The position numbers and the translations under genes were made by a program. From UKL13-2 sp947085425 (GTDB taxonomy: Bacteria; Pseudomonadota; Gammaproteobacteria; Burkholderiales; Usitatibacteraceae), in NCBI GenBank assembly GCA_947085425.1, contig CAMTWK010000012.1, positions 1 through 64,000 on the forward strand: a stretch of DNA of 64,000 nucleotides, read 5' to 3'. Below are positions 17,834 through 27,405 of the stretch, piece after piece. The first letter of the stretch is position 1. Each line of letters starts with the position of its first letter. The notes below the pieces were generated by a model. It saw only the letters and a program-made list of their open reading frames with translations. It was not told the origin of the DNA and made no database searches.

Positions 17834-19141
17834 ATGAAACGCAACAAGACCAAGTCTGATCGGGTTCGATCCATGCCATTGGCGAAACCGCCGGCCTCGA
17901 GGCGTTCTGTCCGGCAACCCAAAATTGGTTTGGCGATTGCCGGTGGTGGTCCGTTGGGGGCGATGTATGAAATCGGCGTGTTGATGGCTTTGGATGAGTC
18001 GCTGCGGGGGTTAAAGCTCAACGATCTCGATGTGTATGTTGGTGTGTCGGCGGGAAGTTTTATCACTGCGGGGTTGGCCAACAATTTGACCCCGACTGAA
18101 ATCTTCCAGTTATTTATTGAAAACAAGGATACCGATGTTGGCGCCCTCAAGCCGGAGGTTTTTTTGCGGCCGGCGTTTGGTGAATACGTTCGGCGGGCAA
18201 AAATGGTGCCGTCGCTGTTTGCCAAATCATTGGTCAATTTTGCCGTGGCAAAACTGCGCCATCCGCTGAAAAGTGCTGCATTGGAAAGTTTTGCACCTTT
18301 GTCGCGTGCACTGCCGACAGGAATTTTTGAAAATGATGCCATTCGCGTCTTTTTGGAAAAAGCATTTAGTCAACGAGGCCGCACGGATGATTTCCGGCGT
18401 TTAAAAAAACGGCTGTATTCTGTGGCGACCGATTTGGATACCGGCGAATCGGTTTGTTTTGGTGGCCCTGGATTTGACGACGTGCCTATTTCCAAGGCCG
18501 TGCAAGCCTCCGCTGCCTTGCCAGGCTTGTTCCCGCCGGTGGAAATTAACGGGCACTATTATGTGGATGGCGCGTTAAAAAAGACTGTGAATGCGTCCCT
18601 GGCAATGGATGCAGGTGCGCAACTGGTGTTGTGCATCAATCCATTGGTGCCTTTTAATGCCGATGCTGCCAAACGCAAGGGCAAACATCATATGGAGAAA
18701 TTGATCGAGGGCGGGTTGCCGACCGTTTTGTCACAAACATTCCGCGCCATTATTCATTCACGCATGCAGGTTGGATTGCAAAAATACGAAACCCAATACA
18801 AGGGGCGCGATGTGGTGTTATTTGAGCCATCCAGCGATGACGGAAAAATATTTTTCACGAATTTGTTTTCGTATTCCAGTCGAAAAATGGTCTGTGAACA
18901 CGCCTATCAACGCACGCGCTTGGATTTGCTGAAACGGCGGCACGAATTGGCGCCGGTGCTTGCCAAATACGGCATAACGCTGGATTTGGATCGTCTAAAG
19001 GACGAAAAACGCACATTAAATAACACACTGTTTGCCGTCGGCTCCGGCGAAACCAAGGTCGAGCGTATCGCCGAGGCGACAGTGGATCTGGGGGATACGC
19101 TGGTTGAACTGGAGAAATTTGTCATTAGAAACCCGCGCTAG
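17834..19141 (+). CDS. Patatin-like phospholipase/lipase
   Basis: A 435-residue acyl hydrolase with the patatin Ser-Asp dyad. The glycine-rich oxyanion motif AIAGGGPLGAMYE comes first, the nucleophile is Ser72 in GVSAGS and the catalytic Asp is about residue 245 in YVDGA. No signal peptide is present; the basic N-terminus MKRNKTKSDRVRS suggests a cytoplasmic or membrane-surface enzyme. Next to a phasin and a fatty acyl-CoA reductase, it plausibly releases fatty acids from storage lipid or phospholipid. The start has GGAG five bases upstream. The TetR gene follows after 43 bases in the same direction. Confidence 0.88.
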   Translation: MKRNKTKSDRVRSMPLAKPPASRRSVRQPKIGLAIAGGGPLGAMYEIGVLMALDESLRGLKLNDLDVYVGVSAGSFITAGLANNLTPTEIFQLFIENKDTDVGALKPEVFLRPAFGEYVRRAKMVPSLFAKSLVNFAVAKLRHPLKSAALESFAPLSRALPTGIFENDAIRVFLEKAFSQRGRTDDFRRLKKRLYSVATDLDTGESVCFGGPGFDDVPISKAVQASAALPGLFPPVEINGHYYVDGALKKTVNASLAMDAGAQLVLCINPLVPFNADAAKRKGKHHMEKLIEGGLPTVLSQTFRAIIHSRMQVGLQKYETQYKGRDVVLFEPSSDDGKIFFTNLFSYSSRKMVCEHAYQRTRLDLLKRRHELAPVLAKYGITLDLDRLKDEKRTLNNTLFAVGSGETKVERIAEATVDLGDTLVELEKFVIRNPR

Positions 19142-19184
19142 AAAAAAGGCGGTCAGGGCATCCTTGGCAGTGTAATATTTGCCC

Positions 19185-19898
19185 ATGTCCCCGTCGCCCA
19201 CGCCCCCATCGTCAGCACCACCACCGCTGTCCCCGTCGTCGCCCCCCCCCCAGACCTCCCGCGCAGCGCGCACACGCGAACGAATTCTTAACGTCAGCCT
19301 CACCTTGTTCAACAGTGAGGGGGTGGCGAATGTCACCACCGGTCATATCGCCGATGAGTTGAATATTTCACCAGGCAATCTTTATTATCACTTTCGCAAC
19401 AAGGATGAAATTATTCATTTTTTGTTTGCGGAGTTTGAGCGGCAAATCGACATTGCGCCCAATGAAATGAGCGATATTGGTTCGGCCATGGAAGACCTGT
19501 GGCTGTATTTGCACATGATGTTCGAGCGCATCTGGGAGTACCGGTTTTTATATCGAAATCTTGACGATTTGTTGGCGCGCGATGAAAAATTGCGCTCACA
19601 TTTCGTCATTATCATTGCGCATAAGCGCGATGCGGTGCGGGGTATTTGTGATGCCCTGGCGGACGCCGGCGTCATGGCAGCCAGTCGTGCCGACATTGAT
19701 GCGTTGGCTGAAAACATCATGGTGGTGGCAACCTACTGGCTCAATTACGAAAATTTAAAATTGCGTGCAGGCATCAAAGACGATCCGGAAGAACATTTGA
19801 CGCGTGGCGTTTTTCAGGTGATGTCGTTGATTTCGCCGTTTCTGCAAGGTGAGGCGAAGTTGCATCTCAATCATCTGATGGAACATTACATAAGCTGA
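19185..19898 (+). CDS. TetR-family transcriptional regulator with a polycytosine tract
   Basis: About 237 residues. A Pro/Ser-rich leader of some 25 residues precedes the helix-turn-helix domain (RTRERILNVSLTLFNSEG, then TGHIADELNISPGNLYYHF and KDEIIHFLF). The remainder is the ligand-binding helical domain. The coding sequence contains ten consecutive C at 19242-19251 inside the leader, so slippage would change the frame before the DNA-binding domain. No start codon that would keep the full domain lies after the tract. It may control the neighbouring patatin/phasin/reductase genes; the direct partner is inferred from position only. Confidence 0.85.
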   Translation: MSPSPTPPSSAPPPLSPSSPPPQTSRAARTRERILNVSLTLFNSEGVANVTTGHIADELNISPGNLYYHFRNKDEIIHFLFAEFERQIDIAPNEMSDIGSAMEDLWLYLHMMFERIWEYRFLYRNLDDLLARDEKLRSHFVIIIAHKRDAVRGICDALADAGVMAASRADIDALAENIMVVATYWLNYENLKLRAGIKDDPEEHLTRGVFQVMSLISPFLQGEAKLHLNHLMEHYIS

Positions 19899-19925
19899 TC
19901 AAGACTAAACAACAACGGAGACACC

Positions 19926-20690
19926 ATGGCCAAATGGACAAAAGCACCAATAGAAACTAAAAACATCACCTATACGGGTGACGCGCTGAAAAAAAATTGG
20001 GACGCGCTGCATAAAGGTGACAATGAGCCTTTCCCCAAGGATGTTGCATTGCAAAATGCCTGGCGGGCGTTTCACGCCGGCGATTTTGCCGCTGCCGCCG
20101 AGCTGGGGAAAGGCGCGGCGGTGGCGCTGAAGGCGACGGCGATTTACGCCAATCATGTTGAGAAAAAAGATGCCGTCAAAATCAAGCTCTATCAGGAGGC
20201 GATGGCCGCCGCCGAAAAGCTGGCAAAAGCAGAGCCAAAAAATGCCAATGCGTTTTACCAGTATGCGTACGCCGCCGGACGTTATGCACAGTCCATTTCG
20301 GTGATGAAAGCGCTCAAGGAAGGTTATGGCGGCAAAATCAAACTGGCTCTGGACACAGCGATCAAGCTCGATGCCAAACACGCTGATGCCCATACCGCAT
20401 TGGGCGCGTATCACGCGGAAATAATTGACAAGATCGGTGCCTTGGTTGGTAAATTGACCTATGGTGCGGACAAAGGTGCCGCCGTTGACCACTATGAAAA
20501 AGCGGTCAAGCTGAATCCCTTTTCACCGGTGGCGCATATTGAATACGCCAACGGTTTGCTGATGATTTTTAAGGACAAAGAAATCGCCAAAGCCACCAAG
20601 TTGTATGAAAAAGCCGCCGGCATGAAAGGTCGCGATGCCATGGAACTGTTGGATATTGAGGCCGCCAAAGCCGAGCTTGAGGACGAGTAA
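19926..20690 (+). CDS. TPR-like helical repeat protein
   Basis: A soluble protein of 254 residues with tetratricopeptide-type repeats, for example IKLALDTAIKLDAKHADAHTAL and AAVDHYEKAVKLNPFSPVAH. It has no signal peptide and no enzymatic motif. It begins 28 bases after the TetR gene, with GGAG before the ATG, and ends 46 bases before the dehydratase. Such proteins are usually scaffolds. Function is unknown. Confidence 0.75.
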   Translation: MAKWTKAPIETKNITYTGDALKKNWDALHKGDNEPFPKDVALQNAWRAFHAGDFAAAAELGKGAAVALKATAIYANHVEKKDAVKIKLYQEAMAAAEKLAKAEPKNANAFYQYAYAAGRYAQSISVMKALKEGYGGKIKLALDTAIKLDAKHADAHTALGAYHAEIIDKIGALVGKLTYGADKGAAVDHYEKAVKLNPFSPVAHIEYANGLLMIFKDKEIAKATKLYEKAAGMKGRDAMELLDIEAAKAELEDE

Positions 20691-20735
20691 CAGTTGTTCG
20701 AGTATAGGCCGACCGATTCATTCTTGGTTACCACA

Positions 20736-21692
20736 ATGCCCCCTGATATTGAAACCATTTGTGCAGCGCACGCCCGCATCCAGCCGTATATTCACCGGAC
20801 ACTGGTTTTGTCCAGCGCATTTATTAACCGTGCGGTTGGTGCGCAGATTTTTTTTAAATGTGAAAACTTTCAAAAGGTTGGTGCTTTTAAGGCGCGCGGT
20901 GCCGCCAACGCCATTTTTTCAATCGACGACGCAACCGCGAAGCGCGGGGTGGTCACGCATTCGTCAGGCAATCATGGTGCGGCGCTGGCATGGGCGGCGG
21001 CACTGCGGGGAATCAAGGCGACGGTGGTGGTCCCCGAAAATGCGCCCGTGCCAAAAAAACGCGCGATCGCAGGGTACGGTGCGGAAATTGTTTTTTGCGC
21101 GCCAAATATTGCCGCGCGGCAGGCGGCGGTGGATGCTTTGATTGCGCAACACGGTTATGAAATGATCCATCCGTTTGACAACGACGATGTGATTGCCGGG
21201 CAGGGTACGGCGGCACTTGAGTTGCTGGAGGACCATCCCGATCTCGATATCATCATCACCCCGCTCGGTGGCGGCGGATTATTGGCTGGCACGGCGATTG
21301 CCGCCAAGGGGATCAAGCCAAGTATCAAAGTGTATGGTGGTGAACCGCGTGGCGCCGATGACGGTTCACGTTCGTTTGCCACCGGGGTGCTGGTCACCGA
21401 ACAAACCCCCAATTCGATTTGTGATGGTTTGTTGACCGTTCTGGCACCGCGCACGTTTAATATCATCCGTCGCCACGTTGACGCAATTGGTGTGGCGTCG
21501 GAGGAAAATATTGTCCGTGCCATGCGAATGATCTGGCAATACGCCAAAATTGTTTGTGAACCATCGTGCTGTCCACCCCTTGCCGCGATTCTGGAAGGCA
21601 CGTTGGACGCGGAATTGATCCACGGGAAAAAAATTGGCATTATTCTCACCGGCGGCAATGTTGATCTTGATAAGTTGCCGTGGGTGAAATAA
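20736..21692 (+). CDS. Threonine/serine dehydratase family PLP enzyme
   Basis: A fold-type II PLP enzyme of 318 residues. The Schiff-base lysine is in GAFKARGA, the substrate-carboxylate loop is SSGNHGAALA and the phosphate-binding loop is PLGGGGLLAG. It resembles serine/threonine dehydratases and serine racemases: it deaminates Thr or Ser to an oxo-acid, or isomerises Ser. There is no C-terminal ACT regulatory domain, so it is of the short catabolic type. The start is uncertain; ATG 20736 was chosen, but a TTG at 20694 is open in the same frame and no strong ribosome-binding site is seen. Confidence 0.88.
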   Translation: MPPDIETICAAHARIQPYIHRTLVLSSAFINRAVGAQIFFKCENFQKVGAFKARGAANAIFSIDDATAKRGVVTHSSGNHGAALAWAAALRGIKATVVVPENAPVPKKRAIAGYGAEIVFCAPNIAARQAAVDALIAQHGYEMIHPFDNDDVIAGQGTAALELLEDHPDLDIIITPLGGGGLLAGTAIAAKGIKPSIKVYGGEPRGADDGSRSFATGVLVTEQTPNSICDGLLTVLAPRTFNIIRRHVDAIGVASEENIVRAMRMIWQYAKIVCEPSCCPPLAAILEGTLDAELIHGKKIGIILTGGNVDLDKLPWVK

Positions 21693-21762
21693 ACCGCGTC
21701 GCGGTTGTGCCGGCATACAGACGCGCGTCGACCCAACATGCCGCTAATTGCCGCTATTGGCG

Positions 21763-22398
21763 CTATTGGCGCTGAATAAAATGCAGGGTCAACTCGTTAT
21801 CGGGGTTGAGCGTGAGTTCAAGGGCATGCAGCCTAAGGGCAAGTTGTGCATCAGTCTTGAGTCTGGCCGATAACCTCACCCCATTGGGCAACAAAACAAT
21901 ATTGCAATATTGTGTATGGGCGGCCAATTCTGCGCACAGTGTGCTGGCATCCTTTGCAGGGTTGTCGGTCAAGCGTTGCTGAATTGATGCCTCGCCGCGT
22001 GATATGGCAGCGTTATCCACTGGCGCGGCCATCTCCCATTCAAAATAAATGATTCCCACCGCCAGCAGAGTGACCATCATTGGCGCGGTGATGTATATCC
22101 AGAATTTGGGTCGTGCGGAAATACGGCTGGGCGCACCGGGTGTGACCGGGGCCGTTGTAACGGGAATATTTTCCTTAAAGGCCCCCTCGTGATCAAGTCT
22201 GGCCATCAGCTTGGTCAATTGCGTCGTTTGATGCGCGGGCGAATTTCCAAATTCAACAGGCGTGTTATTCCGCAACACTTCGCTGCGGATCCATCGGGCG
22301 CTTTTTTGGCTTGCCTTGTCTTGGTCAGGCACTTTGGCTTGGCCATGCCCCAGCGCATCGAACCAATTGTCATCCGGTGTGTGATTGTTGGTGCTCAC
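21763..22398 (-). CDS. Probable membrane-bound anti-sigma factor
   Basis: A 211-residue protein with one membrane span near residues 100-122 (FWIYITAPMMVTLLAVGII). The first 95 residues would be cytoplasmic and the last 85 periplasmic. Its GTG start overlaps the stop codon of the ECF sigma factor gene (GTGA), a sign of translational coupling. Position and topology are those of an anti-sigma factor, although no classical ZAS zinc motif is seen. The assignment rests on context, not on recognised sequence. Confidence 0.6.
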   Translation of the reverse strand: MSTNNHTPDDNWFDALGHGQAKVPDQDKASQKSARWIRSEVLRNNTPVEFGNSPAHQTTQLTKLMARLDHEGAFKENIPVTTAPVTPGAPSRISARPKFWIYITAPMMVTLLAVGIIYFEWEMAAPVDNAAISRGEASIQQRLTDNPAKDASTLCAELAAHTQYCNIVLLPNGVRLSARLKTDAQLALRLHALELTLNPDNELTLHFIQRQ

Positions 22399-23006
22399 GA
22401 TTCGTTGTCTTTCAAAAAGTCCAGCAGCGGGCCAAAAAATTTCTCCAGTTTTTTACGCACATAGGATACCCGTTCGCGCATGGCGGCGGGGGTGGTGCCG
22501 TAGTAGGTGGCCAGCGCATCGTAGTCCCAGCCCTCCAGGATGCGCAGCTCGATCAAATGCGCGGAAGCAGGATCGGCGGCGGAGAAGGCTTCCAATGCGG
22601 AGAGGGCGCGCCGCTCCGAGAGTCTTTCCGACGCATGATCCGGCTGGTAAAGCTGGCGGCAATCGGTATCAATGATCTGCTCGTCATCCGGCAGCTCGAC
22701 CTGCATGGCATTGCCGCGCAGCTTGTCTATCCACAAATTGCGCAGTATCGCAAAGACCCAGGCATCAAAACGGGCATCCCCCCGGTAGTCATGGATTTTT
22801 TCCATGATTTTGACAAACAAATCCTGGCACAGGTCATCGGCCGTGGCGGCATCGGCGTGGCGGCGGCGCAAATAGGCAATCACACGCGGTTGCAGCAGGC
22901 GAAATATTTTCGCCATGCCGATACGGGCGGCATCACCACCTTGTTTGAGTTCAAGAATCGCCTGTTGTTCGGCGTCGAAATTTGCTACATTACCTTCCAT
23001 GCCCAT
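22395..23006 (-). CDS. ECF-type RNA polymerase sigma factor
   Basis: A sigma-70-family protein of 203 residues. Region 2 is around residues 35-100 (DDLCQDLFVKIMEKI, then FDAWVFAILRNLWID). Region 4 is around 135-190 (HLIELRILEGWDYDALATYYGTTPAAMRERVSYVRKKL). A second ATG two codons later (23000) is possible. Only 77 bases separate it from the divergent CHAT protein gene, so both promoters share that gap. Together with the downstream membrane protein it forms a signalling pair that probably governs the CHAT gene or its own operon. Confidence 0.88.
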   Translation of the reverse strand: MGMEGNVANFDAEQQAILELKQGGDAARIGMAKIFRLLQPRVIAYLRRRHADAATADDLCQDLFVKIMEKIHDYRGDARFDAWVFAILRNLWIDKLRGNAMQVELPDDEQIIDTDCRQLYQPDHASERLSERRALSALEAFSAADPASAHLIELRILEGWDYDALATYYGTTPAAMRERVSYVRKKLEKFFGPLLDFLKDNES

Positions 23007-23083
23007 CCCGATACATGTTGGGTTGTTTTTGTTTGCTGCCTGTTTATGACGCTTGGAGCCGGAATTTGTCAGGACTCATTCAA

Positions 23084-26000
23084 ATGAAATTCGACGATAA
23101 CACGCCAGCGGGGCGCGGCAGCGAGTTTTTGGCGATTTTGTTTGTTGTGTTTGTGATACCGCTGGCCGGGGTCGTCCATGCCCAGCCGACATCGCTGACC
23201 CTGCCGCCTTCGGTGTTTGAAAATGCACTTAACGAGGAAGTGGATGCCAAGTTGCAGAAAATTCCGCAATGGCAATTGCTGAGTCAAACATACAGTCGTA
23301 CGCTCACGTCTTATCTGGCACCCAATGTGCCATTGATTCGACAGCAATTGGCCCAGATAGACACCTTGCGTGCCAGTTATCCTGATGAGCCAAAATTGCT
23401 TGTGGCATTTTTTTCACAAGCGAGTGCTCTGCATGCCATCCTGGGCGACTTGGATGCGTCCGACCGGGAAATCGAAAACTGGCACCAGTTGCGCGCGGCA
23501 CGTGGATGGAATCAAGTTGACTTCCAATGGCGATTGGAAATTTCACCGCCGCATGAGCGGTTTGTTCGATCCACGCCAAATTTGAAGCAAAAATTTCTTG
23601 CGCGTATGCGCGGATGGCGCGGCCTTGGGGTGACACCAGGGGGAACCCACACGCCTGAAAGCCTGGAGGCGCTGGAGTTTGTGCTTTTTCATCTGGGTGG
23701 TATCGAAGAGCGGTTTTTCCTGTTTGAAGAATTGCGCCCGCTTGTGTTGGCCAGTTTTGCCAAGGGCCACCCGATGCGTGCACTGTGTGAGGCGCGCTGG
23801 GCGTTCAGCCTGCGAAGACTCGGCCGCTTTCATGAGGCGCGGGAAATCGTTGATGCCACCATGGCTGAGCTGGGTCCGGGCAGGCCATACCCCAACCGGC
23901 GGTTGGAAATCACGTTGTTCAACGAGGCCGCGCTGGTTTATATGGGGCTGGGTGAATTCGCCCGCGCCAAGGAATTGACCGAAGGTTTGGCTGATGAAAT
24001 CGCCACGCTCAATCCGCCGGGACACCCGGAGGCGGGCTATTCATGGGCACGGCGCGCCAACGCATTGACCGGGCTTGGCGATGTGGAAGGGGCGATTGCC
24101 GCATGGCACAAAGCAGCACTGACGGATAAGGGCAACGCGCATATGCAGCTGGGGGTGCTGCTGATGCAACAGGGGAGGAAGGACGAAGGCCGCAAGCTGA
24201 TTGAGTCCACCGTCAACGCCGATCTTGTTTGGCCAGGAGGGGGCTGGGTTGGTGCCACGACCATGGTGGAATACTGGTTGGCTAAAATGGAGACAATTGA
24301 AGCCGAACGCTGGCTGAACGGGGCAAGAGTAGCGGTGCGCGCGCATTCGCCTGACAGCGCGCCGCAGGTGGCCTACCTGCTGCTGCTGGAAGCGCGCATT
24401 GCCGCGCAGCGGGGTGATGTCGCCGCGCGCCGCGAAAAACTTGCGGAAGCATTGGTGATGGCCAACAACGGGCGCAATGAGTTGAATTTGATCCGCATAT
24501 TGTTTGAGTGGGCGGAAATGGCTGCAGCGGAATCGAATGCACATGCCACTATTACAAGCGGAAAAAATGCCGCGTATCGATTGCAAAGCTATCGCCTGGG
24601 TGCCGCGCGCGGGGAAAAAGCGGAACTGAACCCGATTGCGCAAAATTTTCAGACGCCATTGCAAAGCCTGATTACGCGATTGATCGACGCCGGACGTCTG
24701 CCGGAGGCCGAACAAGTGCTGGCGATACTCAATGAAGAACGCTACTACGATTTTGTGCGCAGCCCCAGCCGTTATTCGGCCAGGGCCAATATTGCGCTGA
24801 ACGTTGTGGAAACCACGCTCGCGGCAAATTTGCAGGCACTGGCACCAAAGTCACTGCTGCTGGCTGACCGCATCGAAGCCGCATGGCTGACGCCGGGTGC
24901 GCCCGCAGCGGAAAGCGCGGTGGCGGAGGCCACCAGCATCAATGCAGAAAAAATCGCGCTGCGTGACGAAGCCAGCCAAATGATGGCGCAACTCGATCAG
25001 GCGCGTTTGCTGCAATCCAGCACCAGACAACGGGAATGGCGCGGCCAACAGAAAAAAACGGTGCCGCCAGGCACAGCCACCTTGACCTTCATGGCCTCTA
25101 CAAAAAATTACGTTGCGCGTATTGAGACCACGCGCGGTGTGCAGACCATTGCCATTGCCGCCCCGCGCAACACCATCAACCAGGCCGTGCAAAAAATGCG
25201 CCAGGCACTCGCCAGACCAGACATGGACGCCCGGCCGGCGGCGCGCGCCACCTATGATCTGGTGTTCAGGGAAATTGATATTGCGTTGCGCCGAGGCGGC
25301 ATACAGCGCGTGCAGGTGATGGCGGATGACGCGCTGCGGTATTTGCCGTATGCGGCGATGCACGATGGCAAACACTATTTGCTGAACCGCTATGTTTTTT
25401 CATCTGTCAGTGTGGTGTCGGCGATGGCGGCTTCTCCAGCCATGGGCGCGCCAATGTCCGCATCGTCCGCATCGCCCGCACCAACCCACGCCGTGTTTGC
25501 CGCCAGCCGCTTTGATTCACCAAAATTGATCGCCGCCAAACTCGATGCCATGCCGCTGCCGAACGCGGCCAACGAGCTTGACCGGACAACAGCAGCACTG
25601 GCAACCCGGCAGCGTGATGCCCACACCGTTCCTTCCGTTGCACGTTATGACGACTTCACCCGCGAACAATTGCTGGCGGTGATGCAAGCGACCAGCCGCC
25701 CGAAAATAGTGCATATCATCAGCCATTTTATGTTCGAGCCGGGCGCGGAAGGGTATTCCAAATTGCTTGCCAGTGATGATGCAGTAAGCCTGCGCGAAAT
25801 GGCGCAGTGGGACTGGCGCGGCGTGGAGCTGGTGACCTTTTCGGCATGCAATACCGGCCTGGCGGCCGGCGATTCGGCCGGAGAAAACAAGGCCGGCCTC
25901 ATCGGCGGCCCGCACGAAGTGGTGTTGCGCGGCGGCGCGCGGCAAGTGATCGCCAGTCTGTGGATGGTCAATGACGCCAGCACCGCGGCATTCATGCCAC

Positions 26001-26158
26001 TGCTGTACCAAGGCCGCAACCATGTCCAACCCGATTGGGCAGGCGCCTTGACCAACACACAACGACATTTTGCCAGCGGAGCCGAGGGCAATGATTATGC
26101 CCATCCGCACCACTGGGCGGCGTTTGTATTGCACACCGGGGTCACGCGCCATGAATGA
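23084..26158 (+). CDS. Secreted TPR protein with C-terminal CHAT protease domain
   Basis: A 1024-residue protein. Residues 1-35 look like a signal peptide (FLAILFVVFVIPLAGVVHAQ). The central 600 residues are tetratricopeptide-type helices (LGEFARAKELTEGLADEI, GDVEGAIAAWHKAAL). The last 300 are a CHAT domain, the caspase-like HetF-associated fold. The probable catalytic pair is His881 in HIISH and Cys922 in FSACNTG, followed by GGARQVIASLWMVND. CHAT proteases are cysteine peptidases; some cut gasdermins or act in type III-E CRISPR. Here export and linkage to an ECF sigma pair point to an envelope function. AGGA lies nine bases before the ATG. Confidence 0.88.
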   Translation: MKFDDNTPAGRGSEFLAILFVVFVIPLAGVVHAQPTSLTLPPSVFENALNEEVDAKLQKIPQWQLLSQTYSRTLTSYLAPNVPLIRQQLAQIDTLRASYPDEPKLLVAFFSQASALHAILGDLDASDREIENWHQLRAARGWNQVDFQWRLEISPPHERFVRSTPNLKQKFLARMRGWRGLGVTPGGTHTPESLEALEFVLFHLGGIEERFFLFEELRPLVLASFAKGHPMRALCEARWAFSLRRLGRFHEAREIVDATMAELGPGRPYPNRRLEITLFNEAALVYMGLGEFARAKELTEGLADEIATLNPPGHPEAGYSWARRANALTGLGDVEGAIAAWHKAALTDKGNAHMQLGVLLMQQGRKDEGRKLIESTVNADLVWPGGGWVGATTMVEYWLAKMETIEAERWLNGARVAVRAHSPDSAPQVAYLLLLEARIAAQRGDVAARREKLAEALVMANNGRNELNLIRILFEWAEMAAAESNAHATITSGKNAAYRLQSYRLGAARGEKAELNPIAQNFQTPLQSLITRLIDAGRLPEAEQVLAILNEERYYDFVRSPSRYSARANIALNVVETTLAANLQALAPKSLLLADRIEAAWLTPGAPAAESAVAEATSINAEKIALRDEASQMMAQLDQARLLQSSTRQREWRGQQKKTVPPGTATLTFMASTKNYVARIETTRGVQTIAIAAPRNTINQAVQKMRQALARPDMDARPAARATYDLVFREIDIALRRGGIQRVQVMADDALRYLPYAAMHDGKHYLLNRYVFSSVSVVSAMAASPAMGAPMSASSASPAPTHAVFAASRFDSPKLIAAKLDAMPLPNAANELDRTTAALATRQRDAHTVPSVARYDDFTREQLLAVMQATSRPKIVHIISHFMFEPGAEGYSKLLASDDAVSLREMAQWDWRGVELVTFSACNTGLAAGDSAGENKAGLIGGPHEVVLRGGARQVIASLWMVNDASTAAFMPLLYQGRNHVQPDWAGALTNTQRHFASGAEGNDYAHPHHWAAFVLHTGVTRHE

Positions 26159-26260
26159 TTCAGTAAAACGCGATGCGGCCAAGGTTCAATGCATGCGACT
26201 GCTTCGCCGGATTCGGAGGGGAGGCAACGAGGTTCGTACCGCGCTACCGCCCTTGACCTT

Positions 26261-26279
26261 CCCCGGCTTTAGGCCGGGG
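26261..26279. repeat. GC-rich hairpin downstream of the CHAT gene
   Basis: CCCCGGC (26261-26267) pairs with GCCGGGG (26273-26279). It is preceded by TTGACCTTC and followed by TCCAATTTT. The same surround (TTTTGACCTTCC with an imperfect hairpin) occurs at 35730-35760. It may be a terminator or part of a dispersed intergenic repeat. Confidence 0.5.
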
Positions 26280-26365
26280 TCCAATTTTGCTGACACAATA
26301 GCTATTGCAAAAAATAAAATTGAGTCCGGGGATGCGCTGGGCACTTCTGTGAATTCAAAATCACC

Positions 26366-26391
26366 GTCATTCCCGCCTGCACGAGAATGAC
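26366..26391. repeat. REP-like palindrome
   Basis: GTCATTC (26366-26372) and GAATGAC (26385-26391) form the arms, with CCGCCTGCACGA between. It is related to the copies at 27572-27641 and 39128-39157 and lies 21 bases before the caspase gene. Confidence 0.6.
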
Positions 26392-26412
26392 TGAAATTAA
26401 AGAAGTACACAT

Positions 26413-27405
26413 ATGAAACCAGCGCCACCTCCGCGCCGAACATTTTTGCAGCAGACAATAACCCTTGCCGCCGCCATCGCCGCGCCAGGTGCCGCCTACG
26501 CAATACCCACTCCACAAACCAAACGCGCATTGCTCATCGGCGTAAGCGAATACCCCACCCTTTCCCGCCAACAACAATTAACCGGCCCCCGCAATGACGT
26601 GAAGGCATGGCTGGAATATTTCAGCCGCGCAAACGTGCCGTGGCCGGCAAAACATATCCAGGTACTCGCCGATGGCATTGACCACCCAGGCGCATTGCTG
26701 CCCACTCGGGCAAATATTCTCGCCTCACTCGACCATGCCGCCTTGCATGCCAGCGCCGGTGATTTTCAATTGGTTTATTTCGCCGGTCACGGCTCACAGG
26801 TGGCGCAACCCACCGGCAGTGCCCACACCGAGATAGACGGCTTGGACGAAATATTTCTGCCGCGCGATATCGGCCGCTGGGACGGGCGAGCCGGCCAGGT
26901 GACCAATGCCATCATGGACGATGAAATCGGCGACCGGCTCGATGCCATGCGGGCAAAGGGATGTGATGTGCTGGCGATATTCGATTGCTGCCACGCCGCC
27001 ACCATGGCGCGGGCGGATTTTGGGGTGAGAGTGCGCGGGGTGGCATCGCAGTTGCTGGGTATCCCTGGGCAGGCGAAATCAGGTGCAGCACCGTTGGCCA
27101 AAAAGCCCGCGCCTCCATTGACGCGGTCATCAAAATTGCCCGGCGCACTCAGTGTTTTTTATGCGGCGCATGGCTTTCAGGCGGCGACCGAGGAAATGCT
27201 GCCGAAATTGATCACACCCGACACCGCGACCATCCGCCCGCAATACCGTGGTGTGTTCAGTTTTCATCTGCATGAAGTATTGAAAAACACCGTTGGCGAC
27301 ATCAGCCGTCAGGATGCGCTGCGCACGGTTGCCGCTGATTTGACCATACGTTATCAGCGTGAGCGGCGGGTTTCGCCGGTGCCGAGGTTTGAGTTTGTGC
27401 GCTGA
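26413..27405 (+). CDS. Exported caspase-family (C14, metacaspase-like) protein
   Basis: A 330-residue caspase-fold peptidase. The catalytic histidine is His126 in YFAGHGSQ and the catalytic cysteine Cys193 in IFDCCHAA. The fold opens with KRALLIGVSEYP. The N-terminus carries RRTFLQQTITLAAAIAAPGAAYA, a twin-arginine-type signal, so the folded protein may be exported by Tat. Metacaspases usually cut after Arg or Lys and often need calcium. It follows the CHAT protease gene by 254 bases in the same direction, so two caspase-clan proteins sit side by side. No p10-like second domain could be separated. Confidence 0.88.
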   Translation: MKPAPPPRRTFLQQTITLAAAIAAPGAAYAIPTPQTKRALLIGVSEYPTLSRQQQLTGPRNDVKAWLEYFSRANVPWPAKHIQVLADGIDHPGALLPTRANILASLDHAALHASAGDFQLVYFAGHGSQVAQPTGSAHTEIDGLDEIFLPRDIGRWDGRAGQVTNAIMDDEIGDRLDAMRAKGCDVLAIFDCCHAATMARADFGVRVRGVASQLLGIPGQAKSGAAPLAKKPAPPLTRSSKLPGALSVFYAAHGFQAATEEMLPKLITPDTATIRPQYRGVFSFHLHEVLKNTVGDISRQDALRTVAADLTIRYQRERRVSPVPRFEFVR

